Part shown: positions 16,689 to 24,882 of the stretch, in pieces
Layout of the letters: every line of letters begins with the position of its first letter
How positions within the stretch are numbered: the stretch's first letter is position 1
Source: JAGWBG01 sp034421095
GTDB taxonomy: Bacteria > Chloroflexota > Dehalococcoidia > Lucifugimonadales > JAGWBF01
Length of the DNA: 64,000 nucleotides
Direction of reading: 5' to 3'
NCBI GenBank assembly: GCA_034421095.1
Contig: DAOUKR010000015.1
Location: 62,001 to 126,000, forward strand
Position numbers and translations under genes: made by a program
The notes under the pieces: model-generated
What the model saw: the letters and a program-made list of their open reading frames with translations, nothing else
Told to the model about the DNA's origin: nothing
Databases searched by the model: none

Positions 16689-18666
16689 ATGAAAGCCCTG
16701 ATCCTGTTGACTCTGGTCTTGGCTCTCCTGCTGTCCGTGGCCTGCGCCAGAGAGCGTACTACCCCTGTTCCCACTGCAATACCGACGGTCGCGCCTGCTG
16801 CCACTCCGGACCTGGAAGCGACGGTGAAAGCACTCGTATCCGCCGCGCTGCCCACAGAAACGCCCTCCGCTACGCCTGACATCGAGGCCACGGTCGAGGC
16901 CCGCGTAGCTGCCACGCTCGCCGCCATGCCCACACCGACTCCCGTACCAACGGCAACCCCGACTCCGACTCTCATTCCAACAGCTACCCCCACGCCAACA
17001 CCTTTGCCAATGGTAACCCCGACACCGACGCCCAAGCCCGCGCCTACGCCTACCCCAACGCCGCCACCTTTGCCAACAGCTACCCCGAGGCTGACGCCGG
17101 GGACTGTCATGCTTCCGGGAAAGCAAGGCGGCGTTATGACTTCTATGGTTCCCTACACACCCAGTCACTTTAACCCCAACCGTGGTGGGTGGCTGCCCGC
17201 AGCATGGATTTCCCCCATGTACAACGAGTTGGTCCACTACAACCCCGAAACTGCCGACCCCCTCGACATAAGGGGTGACATCGCTGATAGCTGGGAAGTA
17301 TCCAACGGCGGGAAGACTTTCACTTTCTTCCTCAACGAGAACGCTGCCTGGCACGACGGCACACCCGTCACCTCTGCAGATATAGTGTTCACCTTTGAGG
17401 ATATAGTGAACCTGGAGAAGAACCGACCCTGGAGAGGCGGCGTGATAAGGCCCTACTTTGAGAGCGCCACAGCCATAGACGAGCACACTGTACAGGTGGA
17501 CCTGAAGTACGCAGCGGCAGCCTTCTTCCCCTATCTCGCCATAGACTACATGCAGATGCTACCCAAGCACCAGTTCGACAAGGGCCTTGACATGGACCTG
17601 CTTGAGAATCGGATGGGTTCCGGCCCCTTCATGTTGACGGACTATGAACCGGACATCCATCTTGAATACGAACGGAACCCCAATTACTGGAAGCCAGGAC
17701 TTCCATACCTGGACGGCCTGAAGATGTTCATCCTGTCATCCCCTGCCAGCGTTATGGCTGCACACAGGACGGGCCAGGTCCTCATGTCCCACACCATGGT
17801 CACCTGGATGACCAACTCCGAAGCCCTGCAGCTTGACGAGCAGATGAGAGGGAGCCGTATTCTGGGCAGGCCCGGCCGGCCACACCAACCTGTTCCCGAA
17901 TACACAGAGGGAGCCTTTCACCGACAAGAGGGTGAGGCAGGCCATACACCTGGACATACACCGCCAGCCCATGATAGAAATAGTGACCCGTGGACAGGCT
18001 ACCCTGGGTTGGCCCTTCGCACCCAACTACTGGTTCTCCCCCACCAATGAAGAGGTGGCCCAGTTGCCCGGCTACAGGCAAACCGCCGACGGGGAGAAAC
18101 ATCCTGACGATATAGCCGAAGCCCAGAGGCTGATGGCTGAGGCCGGATACCCCGACGGTTTCGAGACCGCCATGCTGGTCCCGGCGGGAGGGCTGGGTGA
18201 GAATGAATTCGCCCAGGTGGCGGCGGACCAGCTCAGGAGGTACTTAAACATAGAAATAGACCTCGACCTGCAGGAGCGGGCCGTGTTCGTTCCTCACCGA
18301 GACAGCAGGGACTTTGAGTTTTACGCTGGCAGCCAGGGCATTCTGATTATTGACCCCGAGGATATGTACAGCCGGATGTATCTGGAGTACGCCTTCAGCA
18401 ACTACGGCCAGTGGGTCCCAACCCCCAGGTTCCTGGAGCTATTTGATGAGCAGTCCAGGGAGCAAGACTGGTACAGGCGGAGGGAGTTGACCTTTGAGGC
18501 CGCCGACATCTTCTTTGACGAGCTCCCCAACATACCCCTCTACTACGTCATGAGACCCATGTTCATATCGAGCTCTGTCCAGAACTTCAACATATCCCCC
18601 ACGGCCTACAGCCAAAACTACAAGATGGAGCATATCTGGTGCGACCCGGAGTGCAGCGCCGGATAG
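16689..18666 (+). pseudogene. ABC transporter substrate-binding lipoprotein (SBP_bac_5), single-base frameshift
   Basis: An oligopeptide/nickel-type (family 5) solute-binding protein. From ATG 16689 there is a lipoprotein signal ending in the lipobox SVAC. Next come two helical modules of the form PD(L/I)xATVxA, then a Pro/Thr-rich linker to about residue 140. The binding domain follows (AWHDGTPVTSADIVFTFEDI is family-typical). At 17850-17852 a GGG run carries one base too many: before it the frame reads LDEQMR, after it the frame one base on continues perfectly with FTDKRVRQAI and AGYPDG to the stop at 18666. Removing one G restores a protein of about 660 residues. The cause may be recent decay or an assembly error. 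No permease or ATPase genes adjoin it. Confidence 0.85.
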
Positions 18667-18701
18667 TCCACAGGATAGAAAGGACGATATGCCCCGCTTT
18701 C

Positions 18702-19718
18702 CTACAGGCCCTTGTCCACCATGAAGCTGCACAGGTCTGCGGTGCGGCAGGAGTAACCCCACTCGTTGTCGTACCACCCCAGTACCTTCACCATCTCCCC
18801 TTCCATGACTATGGTGGAGGGGGCATCTATGATGCAGCTATGGGGATTGCCCTTGAAATCGGTGCTCACCAGAGGCTCGTCACAATACTGGAGAATGCCC
18901 TTCAGAGACCCATCGGCAGCCTCTTTGAAGGCTGTGTTCACCTCGTCCACCGTAACCTCTCTGGACAGCGTAGCTACGAAGTCGGTTATTGATACGGTGG
19001 CGGTGGGCACGCGGAAGGCTATGCCATGCAGCTTGCCGTTGAGCTCGGGTATCACACGGCCCACCACTCTGGCCGCTCCGGTGCTGGTGGGAATGATGTT
19101 GGTGGCCGCAGCCCTGGCACGCCGCAGGTCCTCATGTACCTGGTCCAGAATCTTCTGGTCGTTGGTGTAGGAATGGACCGTGGACATCAGCCCATGCTGA
19201 AGCCCGAAGGAGTCGTGAAGCACCTTGACCATAGGGGCGAAACAGTTGGTGGTGCAGGAGGCATTGGAGACAATCCTGTGCTGGGCAGGCTCGTATAGCT
19301 GGTCGTTTACTCCCAGCACCAGGGTTATGTCCTCGTTTCTGGCTGGGGCGGAGATGATGACCTTCTTGGCCCCTCCTCCCTCAATATGGGCAGCCGCCTT
19401 TTCGGCATCGGTGAAGATGCCAGTGGACTCCACCACAATGTCAACTCCCAACTCGGCCCAGGGTATTTTCGACGGGTCTCTCTCGGAGAAGACCCTGACA
19501 TCTTTCTTGTCAATGACGAGGCTGCCGTTCCTGGCCTCCACAGTTCCAGGGTAGATGCCGTAGTTGGTGTCGTACTTGAACAAATGGGCATTGGTGGCGG
19601 CATCGGCCAGGTCGTTGACCGCAGCCACCTCCAGTTTCTGGGGATAGCTCTCGATTATGGCCCTGCTCACCTGACGTCCTATCCTGCCAAAACCGTTTAC
19701 GCCTATTCGCGTTGCCAT
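18702..19718 (-). CDS. gap: Type I glyceraldehyde-3-phosphate dehydrogenase
   Basis: A 338-residue glycolytic/gluconeogenic enzyme converting glyceraldehyde-3-phosphate, NAD(P)+ and phosphate to 1,3-bisphosphoglycerate. The NAD-binding start is IGVNGFGRIGR, the active site is SNASCTTNC, and the partner His is in MSTVHSYTNDQ. The start is ATG 19718, with a strong AGGAGG at the right distance; the longer frame to 19763 runs into its promoter. The gene has its own promoter (19743-19770) although HEPN and eno genes lie upstream on the same strand. It converges on the solute-binding gene with only 35 bases between them. Confidence 0.97.
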   Translation of the reverse strand: MATRIGVNGFGRIGRQVSRAIIESYPQKLEVAAVNDLADAATNAHLFKYDTNYGIYPGTVEARNGSLVIDKKDVRVFSERDPSKIPWAELGVDIVVESTGIFTDAEKAAAHIEGGGAKKVIISAPARNEDITLVLGVNDQLYEPAQHRIVSNASCTTNCFAPMVKVLHDSFGLQHGLMSTVHSYTNDQKILDQVHEDLRRARAAATNIIPTSTGAARVVGRVIPELNGKLHGIAFRVPTATVSITDFVATLSREVTVDEVNTAFKEAADGSLKGILQYCDEPLVSTDFKGNPHSCIIDAPSTIVMEGEMVKVLGWYDNEWGYSCRTADLCSFMVDKGL

Positions 19719-19742
19719 TATTCGCCTCCTCTCATTGCTCCC

Positions 19743-19770
19743 ATTATAGCAGGGCCAGCCCAACTGACAA
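19743..19770 (-). promoter_or_regulatory. Promoter of gap
   Basis: On the minus strand: -35 TTGTCA (19765-19770), 16-base spacer, perfect -10 TATAAT (19743-19748). The predicted transcript start is about 18 bases before the ATG, leaving just the AGGAGG. Confidence 0.7.
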
Positions 19771-19771
19771 C

Positions 19772-20188
19772 CTATCGAGCGAGCCTTATTATATTACGGA
19801 CTTCCAGTACAAGGTTTTCCCCCTGCTCAACAGCTTCCTGCGCCTGGTCCTCACCGATTTCTTCGTAAGGAACGCTACCCGGCGGGACGCCAAGGTAGCG
19901 AGAAACCGAGTGATACCGGTCTAATTTGCCGGCCATATCTCGATAGCGGTCCAGGCCGGGGTGGACATCCGTGACCCGCATAAGCAACTCGGAAACGGAA
20001 TCCTCCCGGATGAGTCGCATCCCGCGAAGGTACAGCAGCGCTTTCAAGGCTTTCTCCGCCGATTGCCGGGCCATGAAGCAGGTCTGGGAGTAGTATCCGC
20101 CCAACTCAATCCCCATGCGGGCAAAGCCCAGGTCCCTTTCGGCATGGAAAAGCCAGCGCTCGGCTTCCTGTTTGGGATTAGGCTGCAT
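19772..20188 (-). CDS. HEPN domain-containing protein
   Basis: A 138-residue all-helical protein. Family marks are WLFHAERDLGFAR at the N-terminus and ARQSAEKALKALLYLRG in the second helix, as in HEPN proteins paired with MNT nucleotidyltransferases. The RNase motif (Rx4-6H) is not obvious: the C-terminal segment has YHSVSRYLG but no clear R-x4-H. No full MNT gene adjoins it; the short reading frame between it and eno (20224 down to about 20180) has an ending, MEDGVAVHA, that only vaguely resembles an MNT tail. It may be an orphan or remnant of such a pair. It follows eno on the same strand. Confidence 0.75.
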   Translation of the reverse strand: MQPNPKQEAERWLFHAERDLGFARMGIELGGYYSQTCFMARQSAEKALKALLYLRGMRLIREDSVSELLMRVTDVHPGLDRYRDMAGKLDRYHSVSRYLGVPPGSVPYEEIGEDQAQEAVEQGENLVLEVRNIIRLAR

Positions 20189-20224
20189 GTACAGCTACAC
20201 CATCTTCCATAACGTCGGACGGCA

Positions 20225-21511
20225 TCACATACCGATGTGCCCGTAGACCTCCCGACCGGCATACCGGGCAGCACTGCCCAACTCTTCCTCTATCCTCAGC
20301 AGGCGGTTGTACTTGGACAATCGCTCGGAGCGGCAGGGAGCGCCGGCCTTTATCTGCCCGGTATTCCAGGCCACCGACAGGTCGGCTATGGTGCTGTCCT
20401 CGGTCTCCCCGGAGCGGTGACTCATCACCCTGCCCCAGCCTGCCTCCTCGGTCATGGACACGGCCTCAAGGGTCTCGGTGAGGGTCCCTATCTGATTCGG
20501 CTTTATCAGTACGGCGTTGCTGGCACCGGACCGGACACCCCTGTCTATGCGCCTAGTGTTGGTGGTATAAAGGTCGTCGCCCACAAGCTGCACCCTGTCG
20601 CCCAGCCGGGCAGTCAGGGCCTGCCATCCGTCCCAATCATCCTCGGCCAGCCCGTCTTCGATGCTGCGGATTGGGTATTTCTCAACCAGGTCCGCGTAGA
20701 AGCCGACAAGCTCCTGGGATGTGAAGGTCACACCCTCCCGGTCCAACCGGTATACTCCGTCCTCAAAGAACTCCGTTGCCGCCACGTCCAGGGCTATGAA
20801 ACAGTCCGTGCCCGGTCGGTACCCCCCTCGCTCTATGGCCGCAAGGACGATCTCCAGGGCATCCACGTTAGTGGGCAAAGACGGGGCGAATCCTCCCTCA
20901 TCTCCCACGTTGGTGCTCAGATTCCTTTCCCGTATGAGCCTCGCCAGAGCGTGATAAATCTCCGCCCCGGCCCGGAGGGCCTCGGCAAATGATGATGCCC
21001 CAGCCGGCAGCACCATGAACTCCTGGAAATCGGTGGAGTCCAGCGCGTGACGTCCTCCGTTGAGGATGTTGAACATGGGCACCGGAAGGGTGTAGCTGTC
21101 CTGTGGAGCCAAATAGCGGTACAGGGCCACGTTCCTGGAGGCGGATGCGGCGCGGGCCGCCGCCATTGACACCGCCAGGATGGCGTTGGCCCCAAGGTTG
21201 GTCTTTTCAGGAGCGCCGTCAAGCTCTATCAGCAGGCGGTCTATCTCGGGCTGGTCAAAAGGCGACTGCCCTCTGAGAGCCGGCGCAATGGTCCGGTGGA
21301 TGTTCTCAACGGCCTTCTGTACGCCCCTACCCTCGAACCTGTTGGAGTCTCCGTCCCTTAGCTCCACGGCTTCATGCTTGCCCGTGCTGGCGCCCGAGGG
21401 GACCATAGCCCTGCCTGAAACGCCGTCGGAGAGGTGCACCTCGGCCTCCACCGTGGGGTTGCCACGAGAATCCAGGACTTCCCTGGCGCGGATGCTCTCT
21501 ATAGTAGTCAT
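20225..21511 (-). CDS. eno: Enolase (phosphopyruvate hydratase)
   Basis: A 428-residue enzyme interconverting 2-phosphoglycerate and phosphoenolpyruvate. Conserved pieces are REVLDSRGNPTVE at the start, DEGGFAPSL (general acid Glu), the Mg2+ ligands in ALDVAATEF, SIEDGLAEDDWDGW and VGDDLYTTN, the catalytic Lys in IKPNQIGTLTE, and SHRSGETEDSTIADL. I chose ATG 21511 over a GTG at 21520 because enolases begin MTTIESI or similar. The start region overlaps the end of the small PaREP1-like gene upstream, so translation may be coupled. Its flanks hold HEPN-type small genes instead of the usual pyk or gpm neighbours. Confidence 0.96.
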   Translation of the reverse strand: MTTIESIRAREVLDSRGNPTVEAEVHLSDGVSGRAMVPSGASTGKHEAVELRDGDSNRFEGRGVQKAVENIHRTIAPALRGQSPFDQPEIDRLLIELDGAPEKTNLGANAILAVSMAAARAASASRNVALYRYLAPQDSYTLPVPMFNILNGGRHALDSTDFQEFMVLPAGASSFAEALRAGAEIYHALARLIRERNLSTNVGDEGGFAPSLPTNVDALEIVLAAIERGGYRPGTDCFIALDVAATEFFEDGVYRLDREGVTFTSQELVGFYADLVEKYPIRSIEDGLAEDDWDGWQALTARLGDRVQLVGDDLYTTNTRRIDRGVRSGASNAVLIKPNQIGTLTETLEAVSMTEEAGWGRVMSHRSGETEDSTIADLSVAWNTGQIKAGAPCRSERLSKYNRLLRIEEELGSAARYAGREVYGHIGM

Positions 21512-21519
21512 GCTCACCA

Positions 21520-21876
21520 CTAACCGCCCCCTTGCAGTCTGCTGACGAACTCTTTTACCGCCTCGCCATTGTCAGCTACAGTCCCTGGAGGCAGCCAGTC
21601 TTCGTAGAAATTCTGGTGCAGGGCGGAAGCAATGCTAAAGAGACGGTTCAGTTCAGGCTCGTTAAGCTCGTCTCTCAACCGGTTGACGAATCCCCAAATC
21701 TCCCGGTGGGAGCTAAGCTCCACACCCTTTGAGGCTGCCACTGTTTTCACCGTCAGGGCGGCAGCGCCCCAGAACTTCTCGGAGGCCTGTACATAGTCCC
21801 CTTCCCTGAGCAACGCCTCGGCGTCCTCTAGGTATTTATCGCTGAGCTTGCTGTATTGGCCTTCTCTTTCTTGCAT
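21520..21876 (-). CDS. PaREP1-like (HEPN-type) small protein, copy A
   Basis: An acidic, helical protein of 118 residues. The pattern YLEDAEALLREGDYVQASEK followed by FWGAA and a later GVELSSHREIW is that of PaREP1-family proteins, placed in the HEPN superfamily. The start at ATG 21876 is set by alignment with copy B; an ATG two codons earlier (21882) is possible. It is about 70% identical to the next gene upstream, with the differences scattered, so it is an older tandem duplicate. The last codons CAA GGG GGC GGT run into the eno start. Function unknown; RNA binding or a toxin-antitoxin-type role is only a superfamily-based guess. Confidence 0.75.
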   Translation of the reverse strand: MQEREGQYSKLSDKYLEDAEALLREGDYVQASEKFWGAAALTVKTVAASKGVELSSHREIWGFVNRLRDELNEPELNRLFSIASALHQNFYEDWLPPGTVADNGEAVKEFVSRLQGGG

Positions 21877-21891
21877 CTCCATCTCTCGCCC

Positions 21892-22251
21892 CTATCCGCC
21901 GGCCTTTTCCAGTTTGCGGACGAACTCCTTCACCGCCTCGCCATAGTCGGCCACGGTAGCCGGGGGCAGCCAGTCTTCGTAGGAATTCTGGTCTAGGTTG
22001 GAGGCAGCGCTAAATAGCAGACTCAGTTCAGGTTCGTCACGCTCGTTTATCAGCCCGTTTACGAATATCCACATCTCTCGACGGGAGCTTAACTCTACAC
22101 CCTTTGAGGCTGCTACGGCTTTCACCATCGAGTCGGCAGCGCCCCAAAACTTCTCTGAGGCCTGTACGTAGTCCCCTTCCTGGAGCAGCGCCTTGGCGTC
22201 CTCCAGGTATTTATCACTGAGCTTACCGTATTGGTCTTCTCTTTCTTGCAT
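21892..22251 (-). CDS. PaREP1-like (HEPN-type) small protein, copy B
   Basis: A 119-residue paralogue of copy A. Compared with copy A it keeps GDYVQASEKFWGAA, AASKGVELSS and YEDWLPP and differs mainly in the third helix (GLINERDEPELSLLFSAAS). An AGGAG lies 11 bases before ATG 22251. It is ten bases upstream of copy A's frame, so both should share one transcript with eno. Function unknown. Confidence 0.75.
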   Translation of the reverse strand: MQEREDQYGKLSDKYLEDAKALLQEGDYVQASEKFWGAADSMVKAVAASKGVELSSRREMWIFVNGLINERDEPELSLLFSAASNLDQNSYEDWLPPATVADYGEAVKEFVRKLEKAGG

Positions 22252-22366
22252 CTCTATCTCTCGCTCCTATCCGCCGGTCCCGCGGATGAGACATCTCCCC
22301 ACTGGGGTTGAGCGCAACTCCGAAAGGGCGTGGACTTCACCCGCCAAGCCCCGTACCTCACGGAGC

Positions 22367-22873
22367 CTAAGCAGAAGACGACAGGTCTCGCACCCGTGCA
22401 GCCTCCAAGGCCTTCTCCACCGCATCAGATGGGTCATCCGCCAGAATCATCCCCTTGTCTATACCCCCGTCCCTTGACAGGGACCAGGTGGCGAGACCAA
22501 TGACGGGTATGTCCAGCCCCAGAGCATGGCCTATCTCCGAAAGGGTCCCATAGGCCCCGTCCACGGCGATAACGGCACGTCCCGTCAGTACGACGGCAAC
22601 GTTGCGAGCGTAGCCCATGCCCGTGCAGATGGGTATGTCCACCCACTGGTTGGCAGCCTTGGGGTCCCCGCCCGGCAGGATGCCGATGGTAGTGCCACCG
22701 GCACCCTTGGCGCCCCTGCATACGGCTGCCATCACCCCCATGAGACCGCCACACGCCACCGTTACTCCCTTCCTCGCCAGCTCCCTTCCGACCTGCTCTG
22801 CCAGGGCTTCAATTTCCGGAGTCGCTTGGCTGCCTCCGATCACTGATATAATCATAGGTCTTCTATCTTCCAT
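22367..22873 (-). CDS. TIGR00725/LOG-like Rossmann protein
   Basis: A 168-residue protein of the TIGR00725 group, related to LOG-type nucleotide phosphoribohydrolases. Marks are IISVIGGSQA at the start, ACGGLMGVMAAVCRGAK (the GG-x-x-GxM substrate loop) and the C-terminal VDGAYGTLSEIG, which corresponds to the LOG motif PGGxGTxxE with PGG replaced by DGA. That substitution is usual for TIGR00725 members, whose reaction is not established. An internal ATG at 22855 is an alternative start. It is first in the run leading through the PaREP1 pair to eno, separated by a 115-base gap. Confidence 0.83.
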   Translation of the reverse strand: MEDRRPMIISVIGGSQATPEIEALAEQVGRELARKGVTVACGGLMGVMAAVCRGAKGAGGTTIGILPGGDPKAANQWVDIPICTGMGYARNVAVVLTGRAVIAVDGAYGTLSEIGHALGLDIPVIGLATWSLSRDGGIDKGMILADDPSDAVEKALEAARVRDLSSSA

Positions 22874-23313
22874 CGCTCTGAAAATATTTGGTTGCCTCTA
22901 CCATGGGACCACCCTTCGCCATACCCGCGAAAACACCCTCATCCCGACATCCCCCGGCTCCGTCCCCGTCATTCCGGCGAAGGTCAGGGATGCGCCTTGG
23001 CGTGCCGGAATCCACGCCCTCCGTTCCCTGGAATGACAATGTGCATCAAGCGTTAGGAGGCACGGGTATTATACCAGATTGCTGCATGATGCGGCTAACC
23101 GTAGGTGCCTTGTCCCCAACCACTCCTGTCTGTCGGTAGACATGAGTGTCAACACGCCCTGAAATTCATCGGCAGCAGAACATCGCAGATAATGAGGCCT
23201 TTAGACCCTTCGTCCACCACAGGCTGACTGGAGGTGACATTGAGAGTGAAAAAATGAAAGTAAAGAGGATAGGGGTGACAGTTAAAGATGACCGGGGCCT
23301 GCCGGACGTCCGA
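22874..23313. other. 440-base gene-free region with repeat element
   Basis: No convincing coding sequence. The left half holds the repeat at 22968-23048. The right half (23100-23313), just past the nuoN stop, has ordinary composition and a CTGTCTGTCGGTAGACATG half-palindrome resembling the one near 29570-29595. This is the tail end of the nuo operon, but I see no hairpin with a U-run. Confidence 0.6.
22968..23048. repeat. Dispersed palindromic repeat, long form (variant)
   Basis: Begins GTCATTCCGGCGAAGG and ends GGAATGACAATGTGCATCA. The arms ATTCCGGC (22971-22978) and GCCGGAAT (23004-23011) are complementary. The right border ACAATGTGCATCA is the same as in the copy at 29415-29526. Confidence 0.65.
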
Positions 23314-24873
23314 TTATGACCCTGCTCCGGGCAGAATGGACGACGTGGCGGCGTCCAGGGCCTCCACGATAGGGAAGGGGTATACGCCCACGAAGAAGGT
23401 CCCCAGCACCATTACAATCAGCACGCCTATTATGAGGGGCGTGGGAGAGGGGTGGTTCCTTTCTTGCGGGCCATCTTCCTCCGGATCGAGCCTTTGGCCT
23501 ACTGAGTTAGGGTGGGGGCTATGGTCTGACGCCGGCTCACCCTCCATATCAGGAGCGGGCTGGATGTACATGTGCCTTATCACCACAAGGTAGTAGTAGA
23601 GGGATATAAGGCTGTTGACTATCGCCAGGCCTGCCAGCCACAGCAAACCTTCGTTGGCCGCCGCCGTGAACAGGTAAAACTTGGTGGTAAATCCGGCGAA
23701 GAAGGGCAGACCCGCCAGGGAGAACATCCCTATGGCCATGGCCGCCGCGAGGAAGGGATGCCTGTCGGCGAGGCCCGAAAAGTCGGCTATCTCCTCCTTG
23801 CCGGTCATGTTGAAGAAGGCAATTATTCCTACGAAGACGGCCAGGTTGGTGAATGCGTACCCCACAATATGCAGCATTACGCCGTTGGAGGCCAGGGGCG
23901 ATGTCGCGGAGAGGGCTGCTATCCCCATAAGCAGGAACCCCACCTGACCTATGCTTGAGTAGGCCAGAAGCCTCTTGATATTGTGCTGGGCTATGGCCAC
24001 CAGGTTGCCCACTGTCATGGTTACCGCCGCCATGATGGCTACGATTATCTGCCAATCGTCTATCGAGGGCATGAACGCCTCGGCAAAGAGCCTGAGCATC
24101 AGGGCAAAGGCGGCGGCCTTGGATCCCACAGCCAGGTACGCAGTCACGGGCAGCGGAGCGCCTTGGTAAACGTCCGGCGCCCACATGTGGAAGGGCACCG
24201 CCGCCACCTTGAAGCCCAACCCAACTAGAATCAGCGCCAAGCCTACCCACAGCGCAGGACTCACGTCGCCGACGTTGGCCAGGGTCGCGCTTATGTCGGC
24301 AAAGTGGGTCACGCCTATGGTGCTGTAGAGCATACTTATCCCAAAGAGCAATATGGCCGAGGAGAAGGCGCCAATCAGGACGTACTTTATGCCCGCCTCG
24401 TTGGACCTGGGGTTGTAACGGGCGTAGGAGACCAGGATGTAGAAGCTGAAGCTCATAAGCTCCAGGGCGACGTAGGCGGTCAGAATCTCCCGTGAGGCGG
24501 CCATGACGTTCATAGCCAGGACGGTGAAGAGGATTAACCCGTAATACTCCCCGGGGTGGCTCAGGTGCTTGCCCACGTAGTCCACTGAACTCAGGATGAT
24601 GAAGATGCCCAGAAGGATGAAGAAGGACTTGAAGAAGAGGGCGTAGGAGTCCACCTTGATGAGGCCGCCGTACATTTCCTCGTTCTCGCCCCACAACAGC
24701 GCCAGCGCAAGGGCCAGAAGTCCGATAAGTCCCGCCACGCTGACCCAGGCCACCAGGTTTTTCCTGTTGGCGGGCAGCAGCAGGTCTATGGCGAACACGG
24801 CAAAGGCCAGGGTCGCCAGCAGGAACTCCGGCAACAGCAGGTGTAGATTGGATGTTAGGTTCGTTTCCGGCAT
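23314..24873 (-). CDS. nuoN: NADH-quinone oxidoreductase subunit N
   Basis: A 519-residue antiporter-like membrane subunit of complex I, last gene of the operon. The proton_antipo_M core is recognisable: GAFSSAILLFGISMLYS, PFHMWAPDVYQGAP, and RLLAYSSIGQVGFLLMG with the helix-12-type Lys/His region after it. Fourteen or so helices are expected. Between the last two helices there is a long hydrophilic loop (after YIQPAPDMEGEP, to NHPSPTP), about 35 residues more than usual. ATG 24873 follows the nuoM stop by nine bases with a poor Shine-Dalgarno, so translational coupling is likely. Confidence 0.95.
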   Translation of the reverse strand: MPETNLTSNLHLLLPEFLLATLAFAVFAIDLLLPANRKNLVAWVSVAGLIGLLALALALLWGENEEMYGGLIKVDSYALFFKSFFILLGIFIILSSVDYVGKHLSHPGEYYGLILFTVLAMNVMAASREILTAYVALELMSFSFYILVSYARYNPRSNEAGIKYVLIGAFSSAILLFGISMLYSTIGVTHFADISATLANVGDVSPALWVGLALILVGLGFKVAAVPFHMWAPDVYQGAPLPVTAYLAVGSKAAAFALMLRLFAEAFMPSIDDWQIIVAIMAAVTMTVGNLVAIAQHNIKRLLAYSSIGQVGFLLMGIAALSATSPLASNGVMLHIVGYAFTNLAVFVGIIAFFNMTGKEEIADFSGLADRHPFLAAAMAIGMFSLAGLPFFAGFTTKFYLFTAAANEGLLWLAGLAIVNSLISLYYYLVVIRHMYIQPAPDMEGEPASDHSPHPNSVGQRLDPEEDGPQERNHPSPTPLIIGVLIVMVLGTFFVGVYPFPIVEALDAATSSILPGAGS

Positions 24874-24882
24874 ATCAAATCA

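Larger units (their letters stand above)
21520..22270. repeat. Tandem gene duplication, unit about 370 bases
   Basis: Two adjacent PaREP1-like genes share coding sequence and also the leader: CCGGCGGATAGG(G/A)GCGAGAG lies before both starts. In front of copy A this leader contains the stop of copy B. In front of copy B the same string occurs without a gene, which marks the duplication junction or a lost third copy. Confidence 0.75.

Noticed and set aside
16562..17110. Minus-strand frame rich in Gly-Val repeats (VGVGVG), like a structural protein
   Set aside because: It is the antisense of the Pro/Thr linker of the solute-binding protein; the same happens at 39065-39628 opposite the protease linker.
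17845..17860. Programmed frameshift in the solute-binding gene
   Set aside because: The GGG run is too short for typical slippage and no stimulatory hairpin or internal Shine-Dalgarno is evident; mutation or assembly error is simpler.
20180..20224. Remnant of an MNT nucleotidyltransferase before the HEPN gene
   Set aside because: Only 15 codons, with a vague resemblance of the ending; too short to support.
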